From: GCA-002701945 sp964442015
GTDB lineage: Bacteria; Fidelibacterota; Marinisomatia; Marinisomatales; TCS55
DNA: 14,405 bases
Direction of reading: 5' to 3'
NCBI GenBank assembly: GCA_964442015.1
Contig: CAYTYA010000040.1
Span: 1-14,405 of the forward strand
Shown here: piece by piece, positions 1-8,625 of the stretch
Layout of the letters: each line of letters begins with the position of its first letter
Position numbering within the stretch: position 1 is the first letter of the stretch
The notes under the pieces: model-generated
What the model was told of the DNA's origin: nothing
The model's input: the letters and a program-made list of their open reading frames with translations, nothing else
The model's database searches: none
Translations under genes and position numbers: made by a program

Positions 1-936
1 TAGTTCAAAGTATCTTCCAAATGTATGATACAAAGGAAGAAAGCATAAGAATACATCATCACTTGAAAAGGAGGGAAGTGCTAAAGCTCTTGCAAATCTC
101 TTTGATATAATGTTTTCCTGTGAGAAGACTATACCTTTTGGATTATCCGTCGTACCTGAGGTATACATAACAGTAGATATATCTTTTATATCACAGTCGT
201 TTATTCTTTTTAAAACATTAATTTCATCATTTTCAACTGATTTAGATATAAAATTTTCCCATTGGTTGGCATGAATGATTGCATCGGAATGATCATCTAA
301 ATGAAAAATAACTAATGAATTCTGATCAATTTTAGAATCTCGTAAAATTCCTTGAACTGAAACTCCACCAATAAATAGATGTGTTATTTCAGAATTATTT
401 ATAATGAACTCTAAGTGTTCAGCTGTTGTGGTGACTGGTATTGGAACAATTGGAAAATGAAATGATAAACAGGCAAGATCTATCAAGGCACCACGAAATG
501 AATTTTCAGTGAATATTCCAACAACAATGTTATTATTATATTTTATTTCTATATTTGATAGGGCTTGACCAAGCTGTATAATTCTATGCCATATTTGTTT
601 ATAAGAATAACTGTCAAAAGTATTTCCATTGATTACTTTAAAGCATTCTTTTTCATCATAATACCGCGCCCGTTGATTAATCAAATGACCTACTGTTAGT
701 GTTGATTTAATTATTAGTTTATGAATTATTTCAAACCATTCATTAACCTTATTTGCATTACAAATTTCACTATTAATAACAGGAAGATGCCCCAATTCTA
801 AAAAATCATGGATTGATTTTTGATTTGCATTTGATTCAAATAAATCTAATGCTTTTGCTAATAGCTCATCGGCATTTGGTTGGTGACCAAATATTTTTTC
901 AATATAGCTTAAATGTGCTGATAATGGTTGATTCAT
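1..936 (-). CDS. AMP-binding acyl-CoA synthetase (ANL superfamily), N-terminal part, runs off the window
   Basis: The reverse strand is open from ATG at 936 to position 1 (312 codons, no stop), so only the N-terminal part is present. Residues 258-268 read YTSGTTDNPKG, the ATP/phosphate-binding signature of adenylate-forming enzymes, and residues 301-307 read PLYHTFG, the next conserved block of acyl-CoA synthetases. By family knowledge the enzyme would activate a carboxylic acid to an acyl-adenylate and then the CoA thioester in the cytoplasm; the chain length cannot be told. About 75 residues precede the usual start of the adenylation fold and look mostly helical and polar. The loop has Asp264 where Gly is normal (SGTTG). 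A TAG codon lies directly upstream, so 936 is the farthest possible ATG; no Shine-Dalgarno is visible. It is separated from the upstream operon by a terminator. The family call is secure, the substrate is not. Confidence 0.9.
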   Translation of the reverse strand, partial: MNQPLSAHLSYIEKIFGHQPNADELLAKALDLFESNANQKSIHDFLELGHLPVINSEICNANKVNEWFEIIHKLIIKSTLTVGHLINQRARYYDEKECFKVINGNTFDSYSYKQIWHRIIQLGQALSNIEIKYNNNIVVGIFTENSFRGALIDLACLSFHFPIVPIPVTTTAEHLEFIINNSEITHLFIGGVSVQGILRDSKIDQNSLVIFHLDDHSDAIIHANQWENFISKSVENDEINVLKRINDCDIKDISTVMYTSGTTDNPKGIVFSQENIISKRFARALALPSFSSDDVFLCFLPLYHTFGRYFEL

Positions 937-965
937 CTATTTGAGTTTAATATGAATTTTAAATC

Positions 966-997
966 AAAAAAAAAGCCCTCTTAAAGAAGGCCTTTTT
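966..997 (-). terminator. Rho-independent terminator after the PorV-like gene
   Basis: Read on the minus strand, a hairpin with arms AAAAAGGCCTTC and GAGGGCTTTTT closes on a short loop (one bulged G, one G-T pair) and runs into nine T residues. It begins 12 bp after the stop at 1010-1012, so it should end the three-gene outer-membrane operon. The A tract on the other arm would let it act weakly in the opposite direction too, but no plus-strand gene ends here. Confidence 0.8.
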
Positions 998-1009
998 ATA
1001 AGATATCTA

Positions 1010-2107
1010 TTAAAGTCCGATTGTAAAAGTTAATCGAGTAACCTGCCCTAATACTCCCATATCAGAAACGGAGTAATCAAGTGTAAAATCATAGGGTATA
1101 AATGGAAACATTGTTGATGATAAACCAAACCCAAAAGCACTTTTATTTATATATCCATGAGAATTATCTTTGTCGAGTTTGACTGTCAAATCATTAGAAT
1201 CCATACTTTCATCGTGTGAATCATTAAACTGAATGAATTTATTTTCTAATCCCATCCGAAGATATAGCCCTCCAAGAACTTTAATTTCTAGACCACCAGC
1301 ATAATATGGGTTGTAGTCTCGCGGGTCGTAATAGTCTAAACTAATGGAAGCCTCCACAGCTTCATTCTTTATAAAAGAAGTCGGACCAACGGGAGTAAAA
1401 GCTGCACCAAATCGAAAGGACATAGGTAAGGGCCATTCATCTGTTTGAAGCTGAGCAATTACATCTGGGTTGGCATCCTGGTCTAGATATGGATCTGTGT
1501 CTACTTTAAGATCGGTACCTCCCAATTTCATTTTCGTGCCAAAGTTTGTTATAGCCATTCCTAGAGATAATCCAGAAAAATCTGTCTGATATTGAGAGCC
1601 AACATCAAAACCAAACGCGGTAGCATTGGAAAAAGAGATTGTTTCTCTTACAATCTTACCATGTAAACCAATAGAAAATCGATCAGATATTTTTCTACCA
1701 AATCCAAGACCTAGAGCAATATCAGATGCGCGAAAAACGACTTTACTATCTTGGTCAAATTCTGTTGTTTTCTTCATTTCACCCATATCAAGATTATTAA
1801 GACTAATTCCTAAATTACCTATTGCTCCAACAGGAATAACTATTCCAAAATAACTGTGTTTCATATCTGCAATCCAATTGTATTGGGAAAGCAAAACCTG
1901 TATATCTGAAGCATGAGCTATACCGGCAGGATTCCAATGTAAGGCGGAAGGATCCTGCACATTGGCAGTAAAAGCGCCACCAAGGGCCATCCCTCGACTA
2001 CCTATACCTATTTTTAGAAAGTTAGCTGCAGATGTGCCTGTATTATCAAATTGTGCAAAGATACCACAGTATATAGTAATAAAAGTTATGATTATGTTCT
2101 TCTTCAT
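1010..2107 (-). CDS. PorV/PorQ-family outer-membrane beta-barrel protein
   Basis: 365 residues beginning with a signal peptide (charged MKKN, then a hydrophobic stretch, cleavage probably near residues 19-20, AQ/F). Residues 29-62 (NFLKIGIGSRGMALGGAFTA, then DPSALHWNPAGIA) match the N-terminal signature of PorV/PorQ-type and UPF0164 barrels. The rest alternates polar and aromatic residues in amphipathic strands and ends in a strand (RLTFTIGL) typical of a barrel end. PorV in T9SS bacteria is an outer-membrane shuttle that binds the C-terminal sorting domain of clients and hands them to the attachment complex; some paralogs serve single clients. Its start overlaps the stop of the sorting-domain protein (ATGA, 2104-2107), with GGTGA as a likely ribosome site, suggesting coupled translation and a dedicated partner role. 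That role is inferred; a general barrel of another function remains possible. Confidence 0.82.
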   Translation of the reverse strand: MKKNIIITFITIYCGIFAQFDNTGTSAANFLKIGIGSRGMALGGAFTANVQDPSALHWNPAGIAHASDIQVLLSQYNWIADMKHSYFGIVIPVGAIGNLGISLNNLDMGEMKKTTEFDQDSKVVFRASDIALGLGFGRKISDRFSIGLHGKIVRETISFSNATAFGFDVGSQYQTDFSGLSLGMAITNFGTKMKLGGTDLKVDTDPYLDQDANPDVIAQLQTDEWPLPMSFRFGAAFTPVGPTSFIKNEAVEASISLDYYDPRDYNPYYAGGLEIKVLGGLYLRMGLENKFIQFNDSHDESMDSNDLTVKLDKDNSHGYINKSAFGFGLSSTMFPFIPYDFTLDYSVSDMGVLGQVTRLTFTIGL

Positions 2108-5100
2108 TTTATCACCGCAAGTTTACCAGTGAATTCTTGATCATTCGAGACTACATGAAATATATAAACCCCAAAAGATACTTCTTGGTTATTATAGGTT
2201 CGTAAATCCCAGGCTTCAATACTAGGGCCCCTATATCCAGGACTATTCACATCGTGTTTAATTACCTGTACTAATTCACCAGCTGTATTGAAAATTCTTA
2301 TCAAACAATTTTCAGGTAGGCCCATAAATTGCACTTCTCTAATAAATGCTATATGTTCATATGCAGATGTAGCATTATATGGATTTGGAACAACCACTAT
2401 TTCATCAAGATCACCTTCACTAACTAGATAATTATCTGCAGTTGTTTCAATAGTATAAGAATCTCTTCCAGCTAATAATGGATTGCGAAAATATACTTTG
2501 AATTCATCACCTTCTGTGAAACGAGAATCGTTCTTATTGAATTGAAGCATCCAACCAATATTGGTATTACTATACCAATCTGTTAGGCCTGTGCCAGTAT
2601 AATCTTGGTATAAAGGCATAACAAAGAAATTCTTTGTAAATTTATAATGCCCAGGATTTTCTGTATCTTCATCAAATATTGGTTTTGACCCTGCTGCCAT
2701 ATAGACAACCGCATCAATTTGTTTATTATCCTCGGTGGACCAAACTTCAAATGGGATATCAACAGTTTCTATAGTAGTAACTTGTGCATTAAAGTATGTT
2801 GCTACTGAACCTCCAGATGTAAATCGAAATTCAATATCTTTCTGAAGCAAGTGAGCGCCTGGTCTTGCAGATGGTTTTGGATCAAGCGGCGTATTTTCTA
2901 CAAAACCAGCCCATGTTCCATCATTTGAGGTTGCATTAATTCCACTGAATAATATGGAAGTTGCAGTATCCTGATTAACTGTTTGTTTCACAGAGTCATA
3001 GCTAGACAAATTCCATGAAGCAGTTGTAAACATAGGTACAAACCCATCAATTATATGCTTTAACTGGCCTGATTCTACATCTGTCTCATTTGAAACAACT
3101 GTATCACCTGTTGAAGTATTTATCATGCTCCAAGAATTAATAGTCAACGTATCGCCAAATGTTTGTTCATCAATTATGACATTATAGCTATATCCTTTAC
3201 TGTTAAAATCATGGGCTGATAGAGAATCACCTCCAAATTCTAACGAAAATGCATCAGCTGGGATTAAATGTAAAATAGCATCTGAATCTCCAGAAGAATG
3301 TAATGCCATATCTGGAACAGAACCCTTGATGTATCCTGCCGCTTTCTTTTGAGCTACAACTGCAACTGTATTATCATTATCACTATAGAATGCATTTTTT
3401 GCCTTTGGATTTTCCATAGGATCAACAGGAGCGCCAGCCCAATCGTCAATGCCATCATAAGCTGAAACGGCATACCAATATTCATAGCCACTAATAATAT
3501 TATTATCAACATATGAATACTTTACCCCAGAATTTGAACCGAGATTATAGTAAATGAGAGGGTCAGTCATTACATGTGGACCACTTTGATTATCATCATA
3601 ATCATATATCGCTAATGGTTTATAGAAATCTGTGGGATCACCATTTACATCTGTAATAACCGTTCCCCAAGTATTTCCTCTATCTGTGCTGCGATATACC
3701 CGATACCCTTGAAATGCATTATTACCTGTGACAGGATCTATGGAAAATTCGCTACGATCATCCCACATAAGGACAACTCTCCCATCATCAACTACAGTAT
3801 TCACAATTGGTTGATCAGGTGGCTTTGGAGTAGCACAATTATTATTATAAAGTGATTGAAATAACTTTGCATTCCTAGTTAAATCAGTTTCATTTATTCC
3901 AACAAAATCTGCAAATGTAAATATTACTTGTTCACCTGGAGCAACAGTCATCGGCCCACCTGCAATTACCCATGTGATATCTGGCCCGTAACTATATGGC
4001 TTTTGGTAACTATCAGAAGGGCGAGGTTGAATATTTTGTGGTGTTTGAATTCCACCAGTCATTTGCTCATTATATGCTTGTGCATCACTCTGAGCATCTT
4101 GACTATATTCAAATGTGTAAAAAGTGCTTACGCCATATGTAGAATCAGTTCCATCACTATTGAATTTAGTTAAGTCAAGAAATTTAGCTCCAATCCACCC
4201 AACACCAGATGTCAGGTAGCCTTGTGCTGCATCATCAGCATCATATACAATAGCAAAATTTTCTAAAAGATGAGCATCAGATGTATCAACTAGTTTTTCA
4301 GCAATATGAGGGTCATTTTCTGTAATTAATAGAGCCATATCATCTGTCCATTCGGCTCCTCCTTGTTCTGGAGCATCTGGATCTCCTGCAATACCCATAT
4401 ATAAATCTTTAAGGGTATCCTTACCAACATTGGTCATTTTTTGAATAAATATTAAACCATCATTACCAAACGTACTGGAATAATTTAAAACCCATATATC
4501 AAATCGAACATTTAATGGACCGACACCTTGATTGCTTTCAAATGTATTCCCTTCTTGAGGGTCATTATCTGTAACCACGAAATATGCTTCTCGATCAGCC
4601 TGAACTCCTAAGCCACAGGGAGCATCAGGGAATCCATCTGGCCCAAGTTCTGGCTCAATTCCCGGGAAATATAGTGTGTCTGAAGAACCATCAGCATTAA
4701 AAATTACTGATTCAAAAGTACCAGTAGGATCTGTCTCTCGAGGCCAAAGGACAGGCCAAGATTCTGGAACATCACTAAAAGCTATCCCTACATTATTATC
4801 TGTATCTGAATAACCAGCATCATATCCTGGTAATGGTTCAAATTCCTCTTCATGATCGCGAACACTTCCACGCACACCAACAGCTACAGATGGTAAACCA
4901 TCAATTAATGCACCAACCATTGGTGATTGTGTCCAATAATATGTACAACACCCTGTTTTTGCCATACTTCCTGCAGGAAATTCATGGTTTAATCCCCAGC
5001 GATCGTATCCATAGATTGCTGCATTAGACATACGTAGAACCATGTTACCTTTATCTAAAACGGATAACTTGCGATCTGCATAACCCATCGATCTATTCAG

Positions 5101-5238
5101 TCTTTCTGGCATTCTACCTTTTGCAGGTGCTACGTAATAATCATAATAATCTCTTTTAGAAATATTTGGTATTTCCTCAGAATAGATATTACTCGATAAT
5201 AGAAACGATATAAGAAATAAAATTTTATATTTATTCAT
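2104..5238 (-). CDS. Large secreted protein with Fn3-like region and T9SS-like C-terminal sorting domain
   Basis: 1044 residues. Residues 1-20 form a signal peptide (MNKYK plus hydrophobic core, cleavage near YS-EE). Residues about 25-470 are an uncharacterised acidic, aromatic-rich region with a CC pair at 97-98. Residues about 475-630 look like a fibronectin type III-like module (GRVVLMWDD, GYRVYRSTDRG, YEYWYAVSAYDG). Residues about 945-1044 match the T9SS type A / FlgD-like tail pattern: VVVPNPYN, then LIRIFNTAGELV, then a W-D-L block, FGVYIFHV and a closing GKLAVIK. Such tails direct outer-membrane translocation in Bacteroidota and are then removed or used for anchoring. The gene starts 2 bp after the receptor stop, with GTGAGG as ribosome site, and overlaps the PorV-like gene. 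I see no catalytic motif; ligand binding or surface display beside the receptor is the most likely job, by context only. Confidence 0.8.
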   Translation of the reverse strand: MNKYKILFLISFLLSSNIYSEEIPNISKRDYYDYYVAPAKGRMPERLNRSMGYADRKLSVLDKGNMVLRMSNAAIYGYDRWGLNHEFPAGSMAKTGCCTYYWTQSPMVGALIDGLPSVAVGVRGSVRDHEEEFEPLPGYDAGYSDTDNNVGIAFSDVPESWPVLWPRETDPTGTFESVIFNADGSSDTLYFPGIEPELGPDGFPDAPCGLGVQADREAYFVVTDNDPQEGNTFESNQGVGPLNVRFDIWVLNYSSTFGNDGLIFIQKMTNVGKDTLKDLYMGIAGDPDAPEQGGAEWTDDMALLITENDPHIAEKLVDTSDAHLLENFAIVYDADDAAQGYLTSGVGWIGAKFLDLTKFNSDGTDSTYGVSTFYTFEYSQDAQSDAQAYNEQMTGGIQTPQNIQPRPSDSYQKPYSYGPDITWVIAGGPMTVAPGEQVIFTFADFVGINETDLTRNAKLFQSLYNNNCATPKPPDQPIVNTVVDDGRVVLMWDDRSEFSIDPVTGNNAFQGYRVYRSTDRGNTWGTVITDVNGDPTDFYKPLAIYDYDDNQSGPHVMTDPLIYYNLGSNSGVKYSYVDNNIISGYEYWYAVSAYDGIDDWAGAPVDPMENPKAKNAFYSDNDNTVAVVAQKKAAGYIKGSVPDMALHSSGDSDAILHLIPADAFSLEFGGDSLSAHDFNSKGYSYNVIIDEQTFGDTLTINSWSMINTSTGDTVVSNETDVESGQLKHIIDGFVPMFTTASWNLSSYDSVKQTVNQDTATSILFSGINATSNDGTWAGFVENTPLDPKPSARPGAHLLQKDIEFRFTSGGSVATYFNAQVTTIETVDIPFEVWSTEDNKQIDAVVYMAAGSKPIFDEDTENPGHYKFTKNFFVMPLYQDYTGTGLTDWYSNTNIGWMLQFNKNDSRFTEGDEFKVYFRNPLLAGRDSYTIETTADNYLVSEGDLDEIVVVPNPYNATSAYEHIAFIREVQFMGLPENCLIRIFNTAGELVQVIKHDVNSPGYRGPSIEAWDLRTYNNQEVSFGVYIFHVVSNDQEFTGKLAVIK

Positions 5239-5240
5239 AA

Positions 5241-8200
5241 TTATAGCCTCACTGTAATGCCAAGTTCAATATGTCTTGGTGCTTGCCAATAGTAGGGACG
5301 ATGCATCCACATTGGAGATGTATTTGGATTTGTTGATTCTGATGGCGTCCCGGTATCAGTAAATACATTATAGATATTTGATCGATCAAGCAAATTATCA
5401 ATATCTGCATATACCCTTAAGTTGGCAGATTTAAGAGATAAATCATAGTATGCTCTCATATTGACAATGGAAGTACTAGGCATTCTTGCAGAATATGGAT
5501 CATCAATTGGTCTCCCTCTTGCATCTGTTGGAGTGTAGGGCAGGCCGCTTCCATAATTTCCAATGAGATTTAATCCAAATCCTTTTGGATGTTGGTAATC
5601 AATGCCATAATTAATTACATGAGTTTGATCCCATGACATATTAAAAGTTCTATTATAGTCCCTCCATCCATAAACTGAGGCAAGGTATGCGACATCCCAA
5701 TGGAAATTATCATTTGGAGCACTACCTTCTGCTTTAGACAAAGTATAATTTGCATACCAAGCTAGATTGTTTTTGAAATTCTTTCTTATTTCAAGTTCAA
5801 ATCCCCGTACATTTGCATAGTCATGATTTTCATATAATGAATATTGAGCTGGATCTGCATCATAAATAGTTGCAGAGATTAGATCATATATATCCTTGTA
5901 ATATATGGTCATACTCATAATATAAGTTTCAGCAATAAATGACCTAAAGCCGAATTCATATTGTACAGTCCTTTCTGGGCGAACATTTGGACTTCCGATT
6001 GCAGGAATATAAAAATCTGCTGTATTCACTGGAAAAGGAGAATATGAATTCCCGAAATTGAAGTTATCAACATTAATACCAGTCAAACCTGGCGCTAGAC
6101 CACTGGCTCCATTTGAATTTGTATAAGCGTATGCGCTACTCAGGTTTGGATAATCAAAAAAGTGTCCGTAACTAGCATGAAATGCTATATTATCTGTAAT
6201 TGGATAGCCAAATCCAATTCTTGGGCTCCATTTTTTCTTATAGCTAGCCCATTTAGCTGCCTCAAAAATATAATTTCCATCACTATCAGTGGCAGGGATT
6301 CCTTCACCATCAAGGGCAGCATAACCCCAATCAGCTTGTTGCATTTGCTCCTCACTTAATTGACTTAGATCAGATGGTTGATATGCTTGACCATTATATT
6401 CATATAATAATTTCCTGCTTGGATCAGGGTATCGTGAGTTTGGATCAAGTGCATCATAACGCAATCCAACATTAATTATAAATTCTTTGTACTCCATTTT
6501 GTCTTGTATGTAAAACGATGCTTCTTTGGGCTCAAACTCATACATAACCCAGCTTGCATCCGAAGTATTTCCAAAGGGACCTCCACCAATTGCATTACCA
6601 GAAAAATTTGCTATTTTATGCTTTTTATTATCAAAACCAGTTTTAATTTGGTGTACATCATTCACTTGCCAGGTAAGCTCTGCTCCATATTCATTATAAC
6701 TGGTTCCATACCATTGATAATCATGATATGTGGAATACCCATCTCGAATTGTATCGCCAAAAAAATTAACAACAGGATAGCTTCCATAAAATTCATAGTT
6801 TGATGTTCCATCATACGCATCACCTTCTCTAAGCCTAGGATCTACACCTACACTATACGATCCGTCACTATCCACATCAATATATGGTTCAGCATCAGGT
6901 ACACCATCACCATCTGCATCCATTAATATTGTCCAACTTCCATCGCCATTCCAATCATTGTAGTACTCTCCATCATCCCATATTCCATTACCATTACTAT
7001 CTTTCCAATATTCAGCTGCACCAAATGGGCTGTACTGCCCATCGCCATTCCAATCAGCATAAGGTTCTGCATAGTAACTAAACCAATTCATATTATTTCC
7101 AGCAACTACAGTTCCGGGAATATAGTTTTCCCAATCAGATGGTATTTCTATTTCTTTACCCCAAAGTTGATGTTTTTTATTTAATAGTGGTTTATAACCA
7201 TTATGACGATCCCGTGAATAGTTTTGTGCTTTTACCGTTAAGGACATTTTATCACTTATTGCATAGTTTAATTTAAAATTAGTCTGCGCTGTTGTTCCAA
7301 ATGATGTAGAATAGCGGTCAGGTAGCTGTCTATAAGACATGCTAAAACCCTTTCCTTCAGACTCGTAATAATTTGATCCTAAAGTAATCTTTGCATTCTT
7401 GATTGGTTTAATAACTAATTTTCCAGTTACTCTTTGGTAATTATTAAAAGTACCCGTTTCTTCCCATGCACCCTTTTTTAATTCTACAGTATCAGTTATA
7501 CCATTCGCAGTTATATCTGCCATTGCATATGTATCTTCTCCATCATCGTAGATACCATCACCATCTATATCAACAGTTAAAACATCGCGTGGGAGTTGAT
7601 TTTTCCATAGATTACTTTTTGATTGATTAATATCAGCAGTAAAATTGAAATTTGCAATTTTACCCATTCCAGGAATTACTGGTCCACTAACATTGATTAT
7701 ATTCCTACTTGTACCCCAATTATTTTTCTTACCACCAAATCCATCCGTGGCTGTAGTTACGCCCGCATGATATTTTGGGGTTCCTTCTTTTGTGACAATA
7801 TTAACAATACCACTCATTGCTTTACCATATTCTGCATTGAAAGCACCTGTTATTAATGATAATTCTGATATGGCATCTTTTGCTATATCCATGCTCATTC
7901 CACCAAATAGAGCATTTTCAATAAGAAATCCATCTACTAAATATGATATTTCTCCAGTACGACCACCACGTAAATGAATACCGCCATCGGCATTGTTGTT
8001 TTCAACAACACCAGCCATAGTTGTCATAATTTCATCAAATGAGTTTACAGGCATATTAATAATATCCTCATCTTCAACGGTAGTTGTGGTAGCAGTTTGA
8101 TCTCTTACAATTGGAGGTCTTTTTGCTTCAACTATAACTTCTTCACCTTCAACTGCGGATACTTCCATCTCAAAATTGACTATGGTAGTATGATCTGCAT

Positions 8201-8465
8201 TCACCCGAGTATCTGTTACGTTAATTATTTTATAACCAATATATGATGCGGTTATTGTATACGATGCCGCCGGAACATTTAAAATAATATATTTGCCTTC
8301 AGCATCTGAAGCTCCCCCCATAGATGTTCCTTGAAGTAAAATATTAACTCCAGATAATACTTCACCAGTTTCAGAATCAGTAATTTTCCCAACTATTTTG
8401 CCAGTATCACCTGCAATTAATAGAGAAAAACAAAGGAATAAAGGATAATATAATTTTATATTCAT
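5241..8465 (-). CDS. TonB-dependent outer-membrane receptor with N-terminal carboxypeptidase-regulatory-like domain
   Basis: 1074 residues. A signal peptide (about 1-19) is followed by a CarboxypepD_reg-like Ig fold (about 21-105: GKIVGKITDSETGEVLSGVN, then GASDAEGKYIILNVPAASY). EEVIVEA at 108-114 is a plausible TonB box. The plug follows (about 120-225: VNSFDEIMTTMAGV, HLRGGRTGEISYLVDG, FNAEYGKAMSGIVNIVTK). The barrel fills the rest and ends in an aromatic-rich strand (HIELGITVRL), as outer-membrane proteins do. TonB-dependent receptors import large or scarce ligands using the proton motive force via TonB-ExbBD. Architecture and size resemble SusC-like/CirA-like receptors, but the neighbour is not a recognisable SusD. 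Five acidic DxDGDG-type loops sit at residues 471-538 and one at 299-311. Start supported by GGAAGGAA about 8 bp upstream. First gene of the operon; ligand unknown. Confidence 0.92.
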   Translation of the reverse strand: MNIKLYYPLFLCFSLLIAGDTGKIVGKITDSETGEVLSGVNILLQGTSMGGASDAEGKYIILNVPAASYTITASYIGYKIINVTDTRVNADHTTIVNFEMEVSAVEGEEVIVEAKRPPIVRDQTATTTTVEDEDIINMPVNSFDEIMTTMAGVVENNNADGGIHLRGGRTGEISYLVDGFLIENALFGGMSMDIAKDAISELSLITGAFNAEYGKAMSGIVNIVTKEGTPKYHAGVTTATDGFGGKKNNWGTSRNIINVSGPVIPGMGKIANFNFTADINQSKSNLWKNQLPRDVLTVDIDGDGIYDDGEDTYAMADITANGITDTVELKKGAWEETGTFNNYQRVTGKLVIKPIKNAKITLGSNYYESEGKGFSMSYRQLPDRYSTSFGTTAQTNFKLNYAISDKMSLTVKAQNYSRDRHNGYKPLLNKKHQLWGKEIEIPSDWENYIPGTVVAGNNMNWFSYYAEPYADWNGDGQYSPFGAAEYWKDSNGNGIWDDGEYYNDWNGDGSWTILMDADGDGVPDAEPYIDVDSDGSYSVGVDPRLREGDAYDGTSNYEFYGSYPVVNFFGDTIRDGYSTYHDYQWYGTSYNEYGAELTWQVNDVHQIKTGFDNKKHKIANFSGNAIGGGPFGNTSDASWVMYEFEPKEASFYIQDKMEYKEFIINVGLRYDALDPNSRYPDPSRKLLYEYNGQAYQPSDLSQLSEEQMQQADWGYAALDGEGIPATDSDGNYIFEAAKWASYKKKWSPRIGFGYPITDNIAFHASYGHFFDYPNLSSAYAYTNSNGASGLAPGLTGINVDNFNFGNSYSPFPVNTADFYIPAIGSPNVRPERTVQYEFGFRSFIAETYIMSMTIYYKDIYDLISATIYDADPAQYSLYENHDYANVRGFELEIRKNFKNNLAWYANYTLSKAEGSAPNDNFHWDVAYLASVYGWRDYNRTFNMSWDQTHVINYGIDYQHPKGFGLNLIGNYGSGLPYTPTDARGRPIDDPYSARMPSTSIVNMRAYYDLSLKSANLRVYADIDNLLDRSNIYNVFTDTGTPSESTNPNTSPMWMHRPYYWQAPRHIELGITVRL
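6852..7055 (-). repeat. Cluster of five calcium-loop-like DxDGDG motifs inside the receptor
   Basis: Residues 471-538 of the receptor contain five acidic loops: DWNGDGQYS (471), DSNGNGIWDDGE (489), DWNGDGSWT (504), DADGDGVPD (516) and DVDSDGSYS (530). A sixth, DIDGDGIYDDGE, stands alone at residues 299-310 (7536-7571). The pattern of D/N at alternating positions with central G resembles calcium loops of dockerins, EF-hands and thrombospondin type 3 repeats. At DNA level CATCGCCATTCCAATCA occurs exactly at 6941-6957 and 7040-7056, showing recent duplication or conversion of one unit. Calcium binding is inferred from the motif alone. Confidence 0.7.
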
Positions 8466-8625
8466 AGTCTAGTTCCTTCCAACTATTAATAATAAATTTA
8501 AGACAATTTAAATAAATTTAATAAATAGAGGTTTAAATAAATAATTATTGATTATAAAATATTCACATTGAGGATATGACCCCCTTGATGTAATTTATAT
8601 TTAATTTTCTTTTTAGGAGAAATAA
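8466..8625. promoter_or_regulatory. Divergent intergenic region between receptor operon and HD-GYP gene
   Basis: This 160-bp, very AT-rich stretch separates two divergently transcribed genes and so should hold promoters for both. The 11-mer TTTAAATAAAT occurs twice in direct orientation at 8507-8517 and 8532-8542, 25 bp apart. Ribosome sites are visible at each end: GGAAGGAA on the minus strand before 8465, and AGGAG at 8615-8619 before 8626. I could not place -10/-35 boxes with confidence, because the promoter consensus of this lineage is unknown to me and AT content is extreme. Confidence 0.5.
8507..8542. repeat. Direct repeat of TTTAAATAAAT in the divergent promoter region
   Basis: Two identical 11-mers (8507-8517 and 8532-8542) lie 25 bp apart start to start. 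They could be operator half-sites or simply AT-rich chance; a chance 11-mer repeat is plausible in sequence this biased. Confidence 0.35.

Noticed and set aside
6504..6803. Plus-strand reading frame of 99 codons inside the receptor gene.
   Set aside because: It is a shadow of the receptor barrel; composition and lack of a ribosome site give no support.
6941..7056. The two 17-base identical copies as a CRISPR or mobile repeat.
   Set aside because: They encode the DWNGDG motif in frame within the receptor and are explained as protein repeats.
8568..8596. Possible sigma-70 promoter, TTGAGG with 17-bp spacer and TAATTT, before the HD-GYP gene.
   Set aside because: The -10 matches poorly and AT richness makes such matches common; the lineage consensus is unknown.
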